Assembly (NCBI RefSeq): GCF_002001205.1
Contig: NZ_MUNZ01000115.1
Span: forward strand, 1-64,000
Direction of reading: 5' to 3'
Origin: Hydrogenophaga sp. A37
Lineage (GTDB): Bacteria > Pseudomonadota > Gammaproteobacteria > Burkholderiales > Burkholderiaceae_C
DNA: 64,000 nucleotides
Under the pieces are notes generated by a model. It ran no database searches, was not told the origin of the DNA, and saw only the letters and a program-made list of their open reading frames with translations. Numbering within the stretch: position 1 is the first letter of the stretch; each line of letters begins with the position of its first letter. The position numbers and the translations under genes were made by a program. Below are positions 14,560 to 26,218 of this stretch, piece by piece.

Positions 14560-15972
14560 ATGCTCGTCGATACCCAGCCCGCCACCTACCAGCACGTGCC
14601 CGCCACCGCCGAGGTGCGCGACCAATGGGTGAACTCACAACTCATCGGCGTGCTGATGGACAACGTGCTGTCTTCGTTGGCTGCGGCGGCGTTGGCGGTT
14701 CCCGTGTTGGTCTTGTTGATGTATTTCGGACACGTACCCGTCATGGCCCTGGCGGGCTGGGCGGGTCTGATGGCCCTCATTCTGGTGTTGCGATACCGGA
14801 TGCTGGGCATCTACCGCCTGCGCTACGACAGCAGCGAAGGTCCTCACCGCATGGCCTTCGTGAAACGCTACCAATGGACCTGGGTGGCGGTCGCTTTGAT
14901 CTGGGGTTCCTTGGTGCTCCTGAGTTATGGCCGATCAGACATGGGGACCCAGTTTGTCTGCGGCGTGGTGGTGCTGGGGCAGGGTTTGCTGGCCCTGGTG
15001 GCGGTCAGTGCCTACCAGCCGATTTTTCGGCGTTACGCCCACAGCCTTGTGCTGTCGGTGATGGTTGGCGTGATATTCAACACCTTTGTCAATGGTTACA
15101 CCACCGACTCCCTTCGCATGGCGGGGGGAGCGTTGGTGCTGTTGATGGTGTTCTGGTGGATGCTGACAATGGCTGGCAAACGCCTGCATCAGGTGTACCG
15201 CGCCAGTTTCGAGTTGCAATTCTCCAACGAAGAACTGATCGATTCGCTGACCCAGCAGACTCGCGCTTCGTTGCGCGCGGTCGCCACAAAAAACCGCTTT
15301 CTGGCTTCGGCTGCGCACGATCTCCGTCAACCGGTGCACGCGTTGAGCCTGTATGCCGACTGGCTGGCCACCGAGCCAGAGATGGCGCGCGACATTTCAC
15401 CGCGCATCCTGCAATCCACCCGTGCGATCAATGAGCTGTTTGACTCTCTGTTCGATTTAACGCGCATCGACGCCGGCAACTACAAGGTGCGCCTGCAGCA
15501 TGTGGATGTGGGGCAGCTGTTTGCCGACCTCGCACTGCAATTTGAGCCGGTGGCATCGGGCAAATCGCTCAAGCTCAAGACCCACACCCGACCGACGAAC
15601 ATCTGGGCCGACCCGGTGGTGATGCGCCGGATCTTGGGCAACCTGCTGTCCAACGCGCTACGACACACGTCCCAAGGGGGGGTGTTGCTCGGGCTGCGTC
15701 ACCGCGACGACATGATGGTGTTTGAGGTCTGGGACACCGGCGTGGGCATTGCGCGCGAGCACCAGCAGGCGATCTTCCAGGAGTTCTTCCGGGTGTCACA
15801 GCACCAGGGCACCGAAGACAGCTTGGGCCTGGGGCTGACCATCGTGTCCAAGTTGACCACCATGATGGGCTACCAGTTAGCGCTGTCGTCCGTGGCCAAC
15901 CGGGGCAGTGTGTTTCGGGTGATGCTACCGTCCTACACGCAGAAACACCTTGTGCCGGACGTCGCGACCTGA
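14560..15972 (+). CDS. Membrane sensor histidine kinase
   Basis: A 470-residue protein. The first 210 residues form about six hydrophobic helices with short loops and no large periplasmic domain; a coiled linker follows. The DHp domain has the phosphoacceptor H253 in SAAHDLRQPVHAL, and the ATPase domain has the N box LGNLLSNALRHT, G1 VWDTGVGIAREH and G2 GLGLTIV. It would phosphorylate a response regulator; the NarL-type gene that converges on it (52 bp between the 3' ends) is the obvious partner. The signal is unknown. The frame is open to 14380 through the tRNA, so the ATG at 14560 is used. Confidence 0.88.
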   Translation: MLVDTQPATYQHVPATAEVRDQWVNSQLIGVLMDNVLSSLAAAALAVPVLVLLMYFGHVPVMALAGWAGLMALILVLRYRMLGIYRLRYDSSEGPHRMAFVKRYQWTWVAVALIWGSLVLLSYGRSDMGTQFVCGVVVLGQGLLALVAVSAYQPIFRRYAHSLVLSVMVGVIFNTFVNGYTTDSLRMAGGALVLLMVFWWMLTMAGKRLHQVYRASFELQFSNEELIDSLTQQTRASLRAVATKNRFLASAAHDLRQPVHALSLYADWLATEPEMARDISPRILQSTRAINELFDSLFDLTRIDAGNYKVRLQHVDVGQLFADLALQFEPVASGKSLKLKTHTRPTNIWADPVVMRRILGNLLSNALRHTSQGGVLLGLRHRDDMMVFEVWDTGVGIAREHQQAIFQEFFRVSQHQGTEDSLGLGLTIVSKLTTMMGYQLALSSVANRGSVFRVMLPSYTQKHLVPDVAT

Positions 15973-16024
15973 GAGCTCCGCAGCGCATCGCCGCAGTGGC
16001 GGCCGCCTGGTCTCTTTCAGTTGA

Positions 16025-16618
16025 TCAGAGATCGAGCAAGCCAGCGGTGCGGGCGAGGTGGCTGGCTTGGGAGCGGCTCTTGACGTTGAGCCGACGGAAC
16101 AGGCGCCAAAGGTGCACCTTGACCGTGTGTTCGCTGATCTGCAATTCCTCGGCGATGTCACGATTGGACAAGCCGCGGTCGAGCATCACCAGCAACTGCT
16201 TCTGCCGTTTGGAAAGCTTCTCCGGAATGGTGGGTGCGTTTTCGTCTTCCGGCTCCTCGGCCAGAAACTCGCGCAACACCTTGCCGATTTGTGCAGCTCC
16301 GGCGGATTTTTCGACATAGGCGTCGGCGCCAGCTTCGCGGGCCAGATCTTCATAGTCGGAAGCGGGTGAGGCCGACAGCACGATCAACGAAGTGTCGGGC
16401 AGCATTTGGCGCACTTCGCGCACGCCAGACACGCCATGGGTGTCGGGTAGCTTCAGGTCCAAGCACACCAATTCGGGCTCACCGTGTTCGGCGATGGCAC
16501 GGCTGACGGTCGCCAGGCGCTCCAGTTCGATCACCTGGGTAGAGGTGCGAAGGCGGCGCAGCAGCATGACGACTGCCTCGCGCATCAGCGGATGGTCGTC
16601 AATGACAAAAATACTCAT
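16025..16618 (-). CDS. NarL/FixJ-family response regulator
   Basis: A 197-residue two-domain regulator. The receiver domain (1-120) has the acidic pair D7-D8, the phosphoacceptor D54 in VCLDLKLPD and K104 in YVEKSAG. The C-terminal LuxR-type helix-turn-helix (about 135-190) reads LSKRQKQLLVMLDRGLSNRD, IAEELQISEHTVKVHLWRLF. It is convergent with the histidine kinase at 14560, the likely phosphodonor. Upstream, 16619-16835 is free of genes and holds its promoter, which I cannot place exactly. Confidence 0.9.
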   Translation of the reverse strand: MSIFVIDDHPLMREAVVMLLRRLRTSTQVIELERLATVSRAIAEHGEPELVCLDLKLPDTHGVSGVREVRQMLPDTSLIVLSASPASDYEDLAREAGADAYVEKSAGAAQIGKVLREFLAEEPEDENAPTIPEKLSKRQKQLLVMLDRGLSNRDIAEELQISEHTVKVHLWRLFRRLNVKSRSQASHLARTAGLLDL

Positions 16619-16835
16619 GGCGGGTGCTGTGAAAGTAGGTGTTCTGGGTTAACAGCATATCGGCAAGAGGCGGGTTTGGCGATAGCGATTTGCACCGGAA
16701 TGCAGACCTTGTTTTTAGTTTTGTCGCGTCTGGGCTCCCAACGTGGGAACTCGAGACCTCAAGAAAGCCATTGTCGCATCTGAAGGGGCGCAGGGTACCC
16801 TGTTAATTGTCGTCTGAATATGCTTATGGCGGCAA

Positions 16836-18128
<1,293 letters not shown>

Positions 18129-18136
18129 GAAGGGGA

Positions 18137-18805
18137 TCAGAACAGCAGGGCGCGCAGCGGGGTCAGCAGCACCTCGATCGCGCTTTGGGTGACGCCCATC
18201 AGAGGGTACATCCAGAGGCTGCCCACCACGCCGGTGACGACCAGTGCCATGACGATGAAGAAACCATAGGGCTCCATCCGTGACACCAGCATGGCCTGTT
18301 TCCAGGGCAGCAGGCCGACGAGGATGCGACCACCGTCAAGCGGTGGCAGTGGGAACAGGTTGAAGGCAAACATCACCAGGTTCACCATCACGCCAGCGCG
18401 GGCCATGCCGACAAAGAACGGTTCTTCCAGGCCGATGGCGGCCCAGATGTAAAGGAGCAAGGTCCACAGGATCGCCTGGAACAGGTTGGCACCAGGGCCG
18501 GCCAGTGCGACCCAGATCATGTCGCGTTTGGGGTTGCGCAGGCGACCGAAATTCACCGGCACCGGTTTGGCGTAGCCAAACAGAAAAGCGCCCGAAGTGG
18601 CGAAATACAGCAGCAGCGGCATCGCGATGGTGCCGAGTGGGTCGATGTGTTTGATCGGGTTGAGCGAGATGCGGCCCAGCTGCTGGGCGGTGTTGTCACC
18701 GAAATGCAGTGCAGCGTAGCCATGGGCCGCTTCGTGCAAGGTGATGGCAAAGAGCACGGGCAGCGCGTAAAGCGCAACGGTTTGTACGATGTCGGCGAAG
18801 TCCAT
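18137..18805 (-). CDS. Site-2-type M50 metalloprotease, integral membrane
   Basis: A 222-residue membrane protein with the zinc motif HEAAHG (HExxH) near residue 24, and NLFPLPPLDGGRI near 170 that supplies the third zinc ligand. Hydrophobic helices cover most of the chain. This compact type lacks PDZ domains and cleaves substrates in the membrane; its substrate is unknown. It is followed by trpS after 8 bp and preceded by the Sua5/YciO gene. Confidence 0.9.
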   Translation of the reverse strand: MDFADIVQTVALYALPVLFAITLHEAAHGYAALHFGDNTAQQLGRISLNPIKHIDPLGTIAMPLLLYFATSGAFLFGYAKPVPVNFGRLRNPKRDMIWVALAGPGANLFQAILWTLLLYIWAAIGLEEPFFVGMARAGVMVNLVMFAFNLFPLPPLDGGRILVGLLPWKQAMLVSRMEPYGFFIVMALVVTGVVGSLWMYPLMGVTQSAIEVLLTPLRALLF

Positions 18806-18859
18806 CGCTGTATTGTCCCAGACTGCCCGCGACCGGGGCTGTGGCCGGGCGGGTGTGCG

Positions 18860-19495
18860 TCAAAGGCCCAGCGGTTCCAATGCTCCGCGCCCTTGGCGCA
18901 CGACGGCTGGCTCACCGCCGGTGCCCATGGGAGTGAGGTCGATCACGGTCGTGGCTTCGAGGGCGCACGCGCCCGCGTCGATCACGCCGGCCAGATCGTG
19001 TTCGAACCGGTCACGGATCTCCGTGGCTTCGTTGAGCGGCTCGCGTTCGCCCGGCGCGATCAGGGTGGTGGCCAGCAGTGGCGCGTTGTGCAGTTCCAGC
19101 AGCGCGAGCAGGGTGGTGTGTTGCGGCACGCGCAGGCCGATGGTCTTGCGCGAAGGGTGGCTCACGCGGCGCGGCACTTCCTTGCTGGCTTCGAGGATAA
19201 AGGTGTAGGGCCCGGGCGTGGCCAGCTTGAGCAGGCGGTACTGGCGGTTGTCCACCTTGGCGTAGCTGGCGAGTTCGCTCAGGTCGCGGCAGAGCAGGGT
19301 GAGGTGATGCTTGTCGTCGACTTGGCGGATGCGGCGCAGGCGGTCGGCGGCGGCTTTGTCGTCGAGGTGGCACACGAGCGCATAACTGGAGTCGGTGGGT
19401 ACGGCGAGCACGCCGCCGCGCTCCAGCAACTGCACCGCCTGCTTGAGCAGGCGCGGTTGCGGGTTGTCGGGATGGACTTCGAAATACTGCGACAT
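18860..19495 (-). CDS. Sua5/YciO/YrdC-family protein
   Basis: A 211-residue protein of the threonylcarbamoyl-AMP synthase superfamily, with a GGVLAVPTDSSYALVCHL start of the fold, the KHHLTLLCRDLSELASYAKV segment and ATTVIDLT near the end. The basic nucleotide-binding stretch DDKHHLTLL differs from the KR.S.KP of true TsaC enzymes, so it fits the YciO branch, whose activity is less clear. It lies in a leftward run with the PHP phosphatase, EamA, M50 and trpS genes, a common Burkholderiales order. Confidence 0.85.
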   Translation of the reverse strand: MSQYFEVHPDNPQPRLLKQAVQLLERGGVLAVPTDSSYALVCHLDDKAAADRLRRIRQVDDKHHLTLLCRDLSELASYAKVDNRQYRLLKLATPGPYTFILEASKEVPRRVSHPSRKTIGLRVPQHTTLLALLELHNAPLLATTLIAPGEREPLNEATEIRDRFEHDLAGVIDAGACALEATTVIDLTPMGTGGEPAVVRQGRGALEPLGL

Positions 19496-19526
19496 GGCCG
19501 TATTGTGCGCGCCGCTCGCACCCGCC

Positions 19527-20429
19527 TCAGCCCTCGGGGGGTGTCAGCAGACGCTGGTTTTCCCGGGCGGTGAGTCGACTTGCCGACAAGCCGCAGACCA
19601 CGATCAGGGCGACACCGGTCAGCTCCAACCCACCCGGGACGTGGTCGAAGACCAGCCAGCCGCAGAACATGGCGAACCCGATCTGGGCATAGAGGTAAGG
19701 GGTGAGGGTGGACGCGGGCGCGCGCGCATAGGCCAGGATCAGCAGGAAGTGACCCACCGTGCCCATCAGGCCAACCAGACTGAGCAGCGCCAGCGTCTTC
19801 ACGTCGGGCATGGTCTGCCAGAACAATGGCAGCGCGGCGGTGCTCACCAGGGCGCCCACCCAGCCGGTGTAGAAGTGCAGGGTCATCGGGTCTTCGGTGC
19901 GGGCCATCTGGCTGGTCAGGATCTGAAACCAGGCGTAGATCAGCACCATCAGCAACGGCAGCAAGCTGGCCCAGTCGATCGTGGCGCCGCCCGGTTGCAC
20001 CACCAGCAGAGCGCCCAAAAAGCCGCCGCTCACGAGGGTCCAGCGCAGCGGCGACACCTTTTCTTTCAGGAACAGGGCGGCAAACAGGGTGACGACCAGT
20101 GGCGTGGTCATGACGAACGCGGTGAATTCGCCCACGGGCATGAACTGCAAGCTCACGAACGACAGCACACTCACCGTCAGCAAGAGCAGGCCGCGCAGCA
20201 GCTGGAAACGGGGGTGGCTGGTCCGGAACAGGTCGCGACCGCGCAATGGCAGCATGACGGTGGTCACTGCGACCGCCTGAAACACGTAGCGGAACCACAC
20301 CGCCACCAAGATGGAGACGAAGGCCCCCACGTACTTGACGGAAGTGTCCAGCACCGCGAAGCAAGCCATCGCGGCGATGAGAAACGCGATGCCCATCGTG
20401 ACGCGGGCACCTTGGCCGGCGGGCCGCAT
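19527..20429 (-). CDS. EamA/DMT-family transporter
   Basis: A 300-residue protein made of about ten hydrophobic helices in two halves, the layout of the drug/metabolite transporter superfamily. The first half contains AVWFRYVFQAVAV and FMPVGEFTAFVMTTPLVV; the second has GTVGHFLLILAYARAPAST. The substrate is unknown. ATG 20429 follows the stop of the PHP gene after 5 bp, so the two are probably co-transcribed; the track-like longer start at 20465 would overlap that gene. Confidence 0.85.
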   Translation of the reverse strand: MRPAGQGARVTMGIAFLIAAMACFAVLDTSVKYVGAFVSILVAVWFRYVFQAVAVTTVMLPLRGRDLFRTSHPRFQLLRGLLLLTVSVLSFVSLQFMPVGEFTAFVMTTPLVVTLFAALFLKEKVSPLRWTLVSGGFLGALLVVQPGGATIDWASLLPLLMVLIYAWFQILTSQMARTEDPMTLHFYTGWVGALVSTAALPLFWQTMPDVKTLALLSLVGLMGTVGHFLLILAYARAPASTLTPYLYAQIGFAMFCGWLVFDHVPGGLELTGVALIVVCGLSASRLTARENQRLLTPPEG

Positions 20430-20434
20430 GTTCG

Positions 20435-21289
20435 TCAATGGACGCGGGCTTCGAGCAGCTCCCACACCGGGGTCACACCACCGGGCAGATCGGGCAGCTT
20501 GCCCAGATCGGTGTGGCTCTCATCCGGGCTGTGGAAGTCGCTGCCACGCGAGGCCATCAGGTCGAACTCGCGGCAGAACTCCGCATACTTCACGTAGTCG
20601 GCCTGGCCGTGCGCGCCGGTGACCACCTCGACGCCCTGGCCGCCGTGGGTCTTGAACTCGGTGAACAGCGCGAACTCTTCGTTGGCGGTGAATTTGTAGC
20701 GCCCTGGGTGGGCCACGACGGCCACGCCACCCGCGCCGGTGATCCAGCCCACGGCATCGCCCAGGCTGGCCCAGCGGTGAGGCACAAAACCGGGCTTGCC
20801 TTCGGCCAGGTATTTGCGAAACACCGCGTTGGTGTCGGTGCAAAAGCCTGCTTCGACGATGTAACGCGCGAAATGCGAGCGTGAGATCAGCTCCGGATTG
20901 CCGACGTATTTCATGGCACCTTCGTAGGCTCCTGGGATGCCCACCCTGGCCAGGTCGGCGCCCATGTCGCGTGCCCGTTCTTCGCGCCCGCCGCGCGTCT
21001 GCTTCAGGCCCGCGACCAGCGCCGGGTGCGTGTGGTCAAAACCCAGGCCGATGATGTGCACCGTGACGTTGACGAAGGTGACCGAGACCTCCACGCCGGT
21101 CAGGTAGGGCATGCCAGCCTGACGCGCCGCGGCAATGGCGCGATCCTGTCCGCCGATTTCGTCGTGGTCGGTGAGCGCCCACAGTTCGACGCCATTGGCC
21201 TTGGCGCGCTGAGCGAGGGCCTCGGGCGTGAGGGTGCCGTCGGAGACGACGGAATGGCAGTGGAGGTCGGCGTTGAGGATGTGGGTCAC
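20435..21289 (-). CDS. PHP-domain phosphoesterase (YciV/RNase AM type)
   Basis: A 284-residue enzyme with the four PHP metal motifs: ADLHCHSVVSDG (about 8-19), LTDHDEIGG (40-48), VEVSV with VHIIGLGFD, then AHPGRYKF near 200 and GSDFHSPDE near 257. The length and motifs match YciV, a trinuclear metal enzyme that removes 5' nucleotides from RNA and dephosphorylates 3',5'-nucleotide bisphosphates. It is the first gene of the leftward run leading to trpS. Confidence 0.88.
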   Translation of the reverse strand: MTHILNADLHCHSVVSDGTLTPEALAQRAKANGVELWALTDHDEIGGQDRAIAAARQAGMPYLTGVEVSVTFVNVTVHIIGLGFDHTHPALVAGLKQTRGGREERARDMGADLARVGIPGAYEGAMKYVGNPELISRSHFARYIVEAGFCTDTNAVFRKYLAEGKPGFVPHRWASLGDAVGWITGAGGVAVVAHPGRYKFTANEEFALFTEFKTHGGQGVEVVTGAHGQADYVKYAEFCREFDLMASRGSDFHSPDESHTDLGKLPDLPGGVTPVWELLEARVH

Positions 21290-21414
21290 AGAAGTATTCT
21301 AGGTTTGACGGGGAGCCCGCGCTCACCCTTGCTCCAACACCCTCATCGGAACAGTGGCCGCCGCCCCGGCCGCAGTTGTTGCCGCTTAGGGTGACACCGC
21401 AGGCGGCGCGGAGG

Positions 21415-24300
21415 TCATCCTGTGTTCCGCAGGCCTGCAGCAATCCCGTTGATCGAGATGTGGATGCCTCGACGCACCTTTTCGTCGCGGTCGGCCTGGT
21501 TCTGACCCGCTCGGTAACGCCGCACCAGTTCGACCTGCAGGTGGTGCAGCGGGTCGATGTAGGGGAAGCGGTGGCGCATGGAGCGTTGCAGCGACGCGTT
21601 GTTCACCAGGCGCTTCTTTTCACCCGTGATGAGCGACAGCGCGTCGGCCGTTCGGTGCCATTCGGCTTCGATCGCGGTGAACACCTTGCTGCGCAGCTTT
21701 TTGTCTTCCACCAGTTCGGCGTATCGCGTGGCCAGGGCGAGGTCGCTCTTGGCCATCACCATGTCCATGTTGGAGAGCAGGGTGCTGAAGAAGGGCCATT
21801 GGTTGACCATCTTCTGCAGCAGGGCTTTCTGTTTGGCCACACCTTTGGGGCCCTCCTTGTGCAGGAAGGCATGCACCGCGGAGCCAAAGCCGTACCAGCC
21901 CGGCAGTGTCAGGCGGCACTGGCCCCAGCTGAAGCCCCAGGGAATGGCGCGCAGGTCTTCAATCTTCTGCGTGGCCTTGCGGGAGGCAGGGCGCGAACCG
22001 ATGTTGAGTTCGGCGATCTCGCGGATCGGTGTGGAGGCAAAGAAATACTCGGCGAAACGCGGGGTCTCGTAGACGAGTGCGCGGTAGGCCGACATGCTGG
22101 CCGACGACAGCTCGGCAGCGGCGTCCAGAAAGGCTTTGGGCGCCTCGCGCGTGGGTTGCAACAAGGTGGCTTCCAGCGTGGCCGCGACCAGCGTTTCCAG
22201 GTTGCGCCGGCCGATCTCGGGGTTGGCGTATTTCGAACCGATCACCTCACCCTGTTCGGTCAGCCGGATCTGGCCACGCACCGTGCCCGGGGGCTGGGCC
22301 AGGATGGCCTGGTAGCTGGGGCCGCCGCCGCGGCCCACCGTTCCGCCACGGCCATGGAACATGCGCAGCTGTATCAGTTTCTCGGCGGTGGCATTCAGGC
22401 TGTCAAACAGCTCGACCAGTGCAATCTCTGCGCGGTACAGCTCCCAGTTGCTGGTGAAGATGCCGCCGTCTTTGTTGCTGTCGGAGTAGCCGAGCATGAT
22501 GTCCTGCTCGCTGTAGCCATCGGCCGCGCCCCGGAGCACCATGGCCCGAACGCCGGGCAGTGCGTAGTAGTCGCGCATGATGGGCGCGGCGTTGCGCAGG
22601 TCTTCGATGGTTTCAAACAGCGGCACCACGATCAGGTCGCATTCCGCCACCTCGCTCAGCAAACCGCGCATCAGGCCGGTTTCTTTCTGCAGCAGCAACA
22701 CCTCCAGCAAGTCGCTCACGGTCTCGGTGTGGCTGATGATCGCGTGGCGGATGGCATGTGCACCCAGGCGCCCGCGGCCTGCGCGAGCCGCCTCGAAGAT
22801 GGTGAGCTCGCCCCGGGCGTGGTCGGAGTAGACCGCGCCCGGCACGCGCAGCGGTCGCGCGTCGTTGAGCTGGCGCAGCAGCAGCGCGCGTTTGTCTTCT
22901 TCGCTGAGTGCGGAATAGTGGCTTTCGATGCGCGCGGTGGCCAGCAGCTCGGCCACGACCTCCTCGTGTTTGTCCGAGCTTTGGCGCAGGTCCACGGTCG
23001 CAAGGTGAAAGCCAAACACCTCGACGGTGCGGATCAGCGGTTGCAGCCGGGCGCGCGCCAGCGCCGCGCCGTGGTGGCCCATGAGCGAGGTTTCGATGGT
23101 GCGCAGATCGACCAGCAGTTCGTCGGCACTGGTGTAGGGGTCTTGTGGGGCCACCGCGTGACGTGCGGCATCGCCACCGGTGAGTGCTTTCAGCGTGGCG
23201 GCGAGGCGGGCGTACATGCCGGTCAGGGCGCGGCGGTAGGGCTCGTCCTGGCGGTGGGCGTTGGTGTCGGGCGAACGCTCTGCCAGTGCCTGCATGGCGG
23301 GGCTGACCGACGCGAGCATGGCCGAGACCGACAGCTCGGCGCCGAGGTGGTGCAGCTGGGTGAGATGGTGGCGGAGCACCATGTCGGCCTGACTGTGCAA
23401 CGCCAGCTCCAGCGTCTGCGCGGTCACGTTGGGGTTGCCATCACGATCGCCACCGATCCACTGGCCCATCCGAAGGAAAGTGGCCACGCTCCGGTCACCC
23501 AGGCCGTCTTCGAGGTCGCGGTAGATGCGGGGAATCTGCGACAGGAAGGTGGCCTGGTAGTAGCTGAGCGCGTTCTCGATCTCGTCGGCCACCGTGAGTT
23601 TGGTGAAGCGCAGCAAGCGGGTTTGCCAGAGTTGCGTCACGCGCGCGCGCAGCTGTCCCTCGTTGTCCTCCAGATCGCGGGGCAACAGGCCTTCGCGCTC
23701 GGCGAGCAGGTGGGCGATGGCGCGTTCGCCATCCAGAATGCTCTTGCGCTGCACTTCGGTCGGGTGCGCGGTGAGCACCGGCGAGATGTGACTGTGGGCG
23801 AGGGTGTCGAGCACCTTGGCGGGTGACACGCCGGCTTTCTTCAGGCGCTGCAGCGTCATTGCCAGGCTGCCTTCCTGCACGTCACCGGCCCGGTCGTGCA
23901 CGGCACGTCGGCGAATGTGGTGACGGTCTTCGGCCAGGTTGGCGAGGTGGCTGAAATAGGTGAAGGCGCGGATCACGCTCACCGTCTGCTCACCGCTCAG
24001 GCCCTTGAGAAGTTTCTTGAGCGCCTTGTCGGCCGAGGCGTCGTCGTGACGGCGAAAGGCCACTGAGAGCTGGCGGATCTGTTCGATCAATTCAAAGGCG
24101 GCCTGGCCTTCCTGCTCACGGATCACGTCGCCGAGGATGCGACCCAGGAGTCGGATGTCGTTGACCAGCGGCTGGTCTTTGTTGGTGCCCGTTTTGGCGT
24201 TGGCCGTGCGTTGGCTGGAAGCGGCGGTTGCGAGGCTGCTGGCGGTGGTTCGGCTCATGGTGGGCGCTGCGGAGTTGCTGAAATTTTGGGCAGTGGTCAT
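21415..24300 (-). CDS. ppc: Phosphoenolpyruvate carboxylase
   Basis: A 961-residue enzyme that adds bicarbonate to PEP to give oxaloacetate, refilling the TCA cycle. The catalytic segment [12 protein letters not shown], the glycine-rich loop [15 protein letters not shown], the [10 protein letters not shown] segment and the conserved terminal RNTG are all present. The N-terminus is low in complexity, with Ser, Thr and Ala runs, and the start is uncertain: ATG 24300 is preferred over the TTG at 24333 or the ATG at 24258. It is divergent from hemC, with 84 bp between the starts. Confidence 0.95.
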   Translation of the reverse strand: MTTAQNFSNSAAPTMSRTTASSLATAASSQRTANAKTGTNKDQPLVNDIRLLGRILGDVIREQEGQAAFELIEQIRQLSVAFRRHDDASADKALKKLLKGLSGEQTVSVIRAFTYFSHLANLAEDRHHIRRRAVHDRAGDVQEGSLAMTLQRLKKAGVSPAKVLDTLAHSHISPVLTAHPTEVQRKSILDGERAIAHLLAEREGLLPRDLEDNEGQLRARVTQLWQTRLLRFTKLTVADEIENALSYYQATFLSQIPRIYRDLEDGLGDRSVATFLRMGQWIGGDRDGNPNVTAQTLELALHSQADMVLRHHLTQLHHLGAELSVSAMLASVSPAMQALAERSPDTNAHRQDEPYRRALTGMYARLAATLKALTGGDAARHAVAPQDPYTSADELLVDLRTIETSLMGHHGAALARARLQPLIRTVEVFGFHLATVDLRQSSDKHEEVVAELLATARIESHYSALSEEDKRALLLRQLNDARPLRVPGAVYSDHARGELTIFEAARAGRGRLGAHAIRHAIISHTETVSDLLEVLLLQKETGLMRGLLSEVAECDLIVVPLFETIEDLRNAAPIMRDYYALPGVRAMVLRGAADGYSEQDIMLGYSDSNKDGGIFTSNWELYRAEIALVELFDSLNATAEKLIQLRMFHGRGGTVGRGGGPSYQAILAQPPGTVRGQIRLTEQGEVIGSKYANPEIGRRNLETLVAATLEATLLQPTREAPKAFLDAAAELSSASMSAYRALVYETPRFAEYFFASTPIREIAELNIGSRPASRKATQKIEDLRAIPWGFSWGQCRLTLPGWYGFGSAVHAFLHKEGPKGVAKQKALLQKMVNQWPFFSTLLSNMDMVMAKSDLALATRYAELVEDKKLRSKVFTAIEAEWHRTADALSLITGEKKRLVNNASLQRSMRHRFPYIDPLHHLQVELVRRYRAGQNQADRDEKVRRGIHISINGIAAGLRNTG

Positions 24301-24384
24301 GCTAGCATTCAAAGTTGCCTGTTCCGTTACCAAGCGGGTACGAAAACGTACCGCGCCGCATCGATCTTCTTTTGATCCCCTACC

Positions 24385-25347
24385 GTGCCCACTTCAACCT
24401 CTCCCAGCGGCCTGTCCATCACCATCGCGACCCGCGAAAGCCGTCTCGCGCTGTGGCAGGCGGAACATGTGAAAGCCCTCTTGCAAGCTTTGGGCCATCG
24501 TGTCGAATTGCTGGGGATGACGACACAGGGTGACCAGATCCTGGACCGCAGCCTGTCCAAAGTGGGTGGCAAGGGCCTGTTCGTGAAAGAACTGGAGGTG
24601 GCACTGGAAGAAGGGCGTGCCGACATCGCCGTGCACTCGCTCAAAGACGTGCCCATGGACCTGCCTGCGGGCTTTGAGCTGGCTTGTGTGATGGAGCGCG
24701 AAGACCCGCGCGACGCGTGGGTGTCGCCGGTGTGTGCGTCGCTGGCCGAGTTGCCGTCAGGTGCGGTGGTCGGCACCTCCAGCCTGCGCCGCCTGGTCTT
24801 GTTGCGCGAAGCCCTGGACGCGCTCGGCCGTCAGGATGTGCGCATCGAACCCTTGCGCGGCAACCTTGACACCCGCTTGCGCAAGCTCGACGACGGTCAA
24901 TACCAGGCCATTGTGCTGGCGGCGGCCGGGCTCAAGCGCCTGGGGTTGTCCCAACGCATCCGCACCATTTTTGAGCCCGCCCAATCGCTGCCCGCGGCCG
25001 GGCAGGGCGCCCTGGGCATCGAGGTGCGTGCGGGTCGCGCCGATCTGGTGAGCGCGCTGGCGCCGCTCGTCCACATGCCGACCTGGCTGCGGGTGGCCGC
25101 CGAGCGCACGGTGTCGCGCGCCATGGGGGGCAGCTGCTCCATGCCCCTGGCGGCCTATGCGCAGTGGGACGCCCACGATCCGCAGAGTCTGCGTCTGGAC
25201 GCTGCCTGGGGAGATCCCGAGGGGCGCAGCCCGATCGTGCGCGTGGGGCTGCAGGCGACTGTCAGCACGCTGGCACAGGCCGAGGTCCTGGGCCAGCGCG
25301 TGGCGCAAGCGTTGAGCGTGGCGGGTGCCAGGCCTCCGGAGGCTTGA
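24385..25347 (+). CDS. hemC: Hydroxymethylbilane synthase
   Basis: A 320-residue enzyme that joins four porphobilinogens into hydroxymethylbilane in haem synthesis. Visible motifs are [56 protein letters not shown] and [12 protein letters not shown], whose Cys carries the dipyrromethane cofactor. The start is GTG 24385. It begins the hemC-hemD-hemX-hemY cluster, in which the genes overlap or nearly touch. Confidence 0.95.
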   Translation: MPTSTSPSGLSITIATRESRLALWQAEHVKALLQALGHRVELLGMTTQGDQILDRSLSKVGGKGLFVKELEVALEEGRADIAVHSLKDVPMDLPAGFELACVMEREDPRDAWVSPVCASLAELPSGAVVGTSSLRRLVLLREALDALGRQDVRIEPLRGNLDTRLRKLDDGQYQAIVLAAAGLKRLGLSQRIRTIFEPAQSLPAAGQGALGIEVRAGRADLVSALAPLVHMPTWLRVAAERTVSRAMGGSCSMPLAAYAQWDAHDPQSLRLDAAWGDPEGRSPIVRVGLQATVSTLAQAEVLGQRVAQALSVAGARPPEA

Positions 25348-25351
25348 GACC

Positions 25352-26218
25352 TTGACCGGTACGGCCGACCCGCGACCGGCAACCGAGCGCTGGTCCCGGG
25401 TGTTTGTCACCCGGCCCGCTGCAGAAGCCGGGGCCTGGGTGGACGCCCTGCGCAGTCGGGGTTGGCCTGCGCGTGCCTTGCCACTGATCGACATCGCTGA
25501 ACCTCAAGACAGCCAGACCCTCAACGATCTGCAAAAGGCACGTGCCCATTGGCTCGAGTGGAACGCGCTGATGTTCGTCAGCCCGGCGGCGGTTCACCAC
25601 TTTTTTGCCCAGGCCGTGCCGGTGTCATCCATGCCCGAACCGGGCACCCGCTTCTGGGCGCCCGGGCCGGGCACCGCTCGGGTGCTGGCCGAGGTGCTGG
25701 AGCAGCATGGCGTGAGTTCGGCGTGCATTGATGCCCCTCCGACCGATGCCGCGCAGTTTGATTCCGAACATCTCTGGCCGGTGGTGGCCTCCCAGATGCA
25801 TGCTGGCAACCGCCTGCTGGTGGTGCGTGGGGCTTCGAGGGCAACACTCGCTGATGAGCGCAACGGGCTGGTCGGCAAGGGTCGAGACTGGTTGATCGAA
25901 CGCTGCCAAGCGCAGGGTGCATCGGTGAATGCCTGTGTCGCCTATGAGCGCCATGCCCCCCGCTGGACACCCGCCCAGCGCGCCGAGGCCGAATCGGGCA
26001 CCGCAGCGGGCAGCTTGTGGCTTTTCAGCAGTTCAGAGGCGCTGGCCCACCTCAGCGAGGCCTTGCCACAGGTGGACTGGTCGCGCGCTACCGCGCTCTG
26101 CACCCACGAACGCATCGAGGCTTCGGCTCGCGCTGCTGGTTTTGCCCACATCATCGGGAGTCGCCCCGCGCTGTCGGACGTGCTGAGCACCCTAGAATCG
26201 GTCAGGAGTCATTCATGA
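25352..26218 (+). CDS. hemD: Uroporphyrinogen-III synthase
   Basis: A 288-residue protein that closes hydroxymethylbilane to uroporphyrinogen III. The family is poorly conserved; TRPAAEAGAWVDALRSRGW, MFVSPAAVHHFF and SSSEALAHL fit it, and the place between hemC and hemX is decisive. TTG 25352 has a GGAGG site nine bases upstream; an in-frame GTG at 25325 would overlap hemC by 23 bp with a weaker ribosome site. Its stop overlaps the hemX start (ATGA). Confidence 0.88.
   Translation: MTGTADPRPATERWSRVFVTRPAAEAGAWVDALRSRGWPARALPLIDIAEPQDSQTLNDLQKARAHWLEWNALMFVSPAAVHHFFAQAVPVSSMPEPGTRFWAPGPGTARVLAEVLEQHGVSSACIDAPPTDAAQFDSEHLWPVVASQMHAGNRLLVVRGASRATLADERNGLVGKGRDWLIERCQAQGASVNACVAYERHAPRWTPAQRAEAESGTAAGSLWLFSSSEALAHLSEALPQVDWSRATALCTHERIEASARAAGFAHIIGSRPALSDVLSTLESVRSHS

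Noticed and set aside
21376-23826. A long rightward frame of 816 codons
   Set aside because: It is the shadow of ppc on the other strand; long antisense frames are common in GC-rich DNA.
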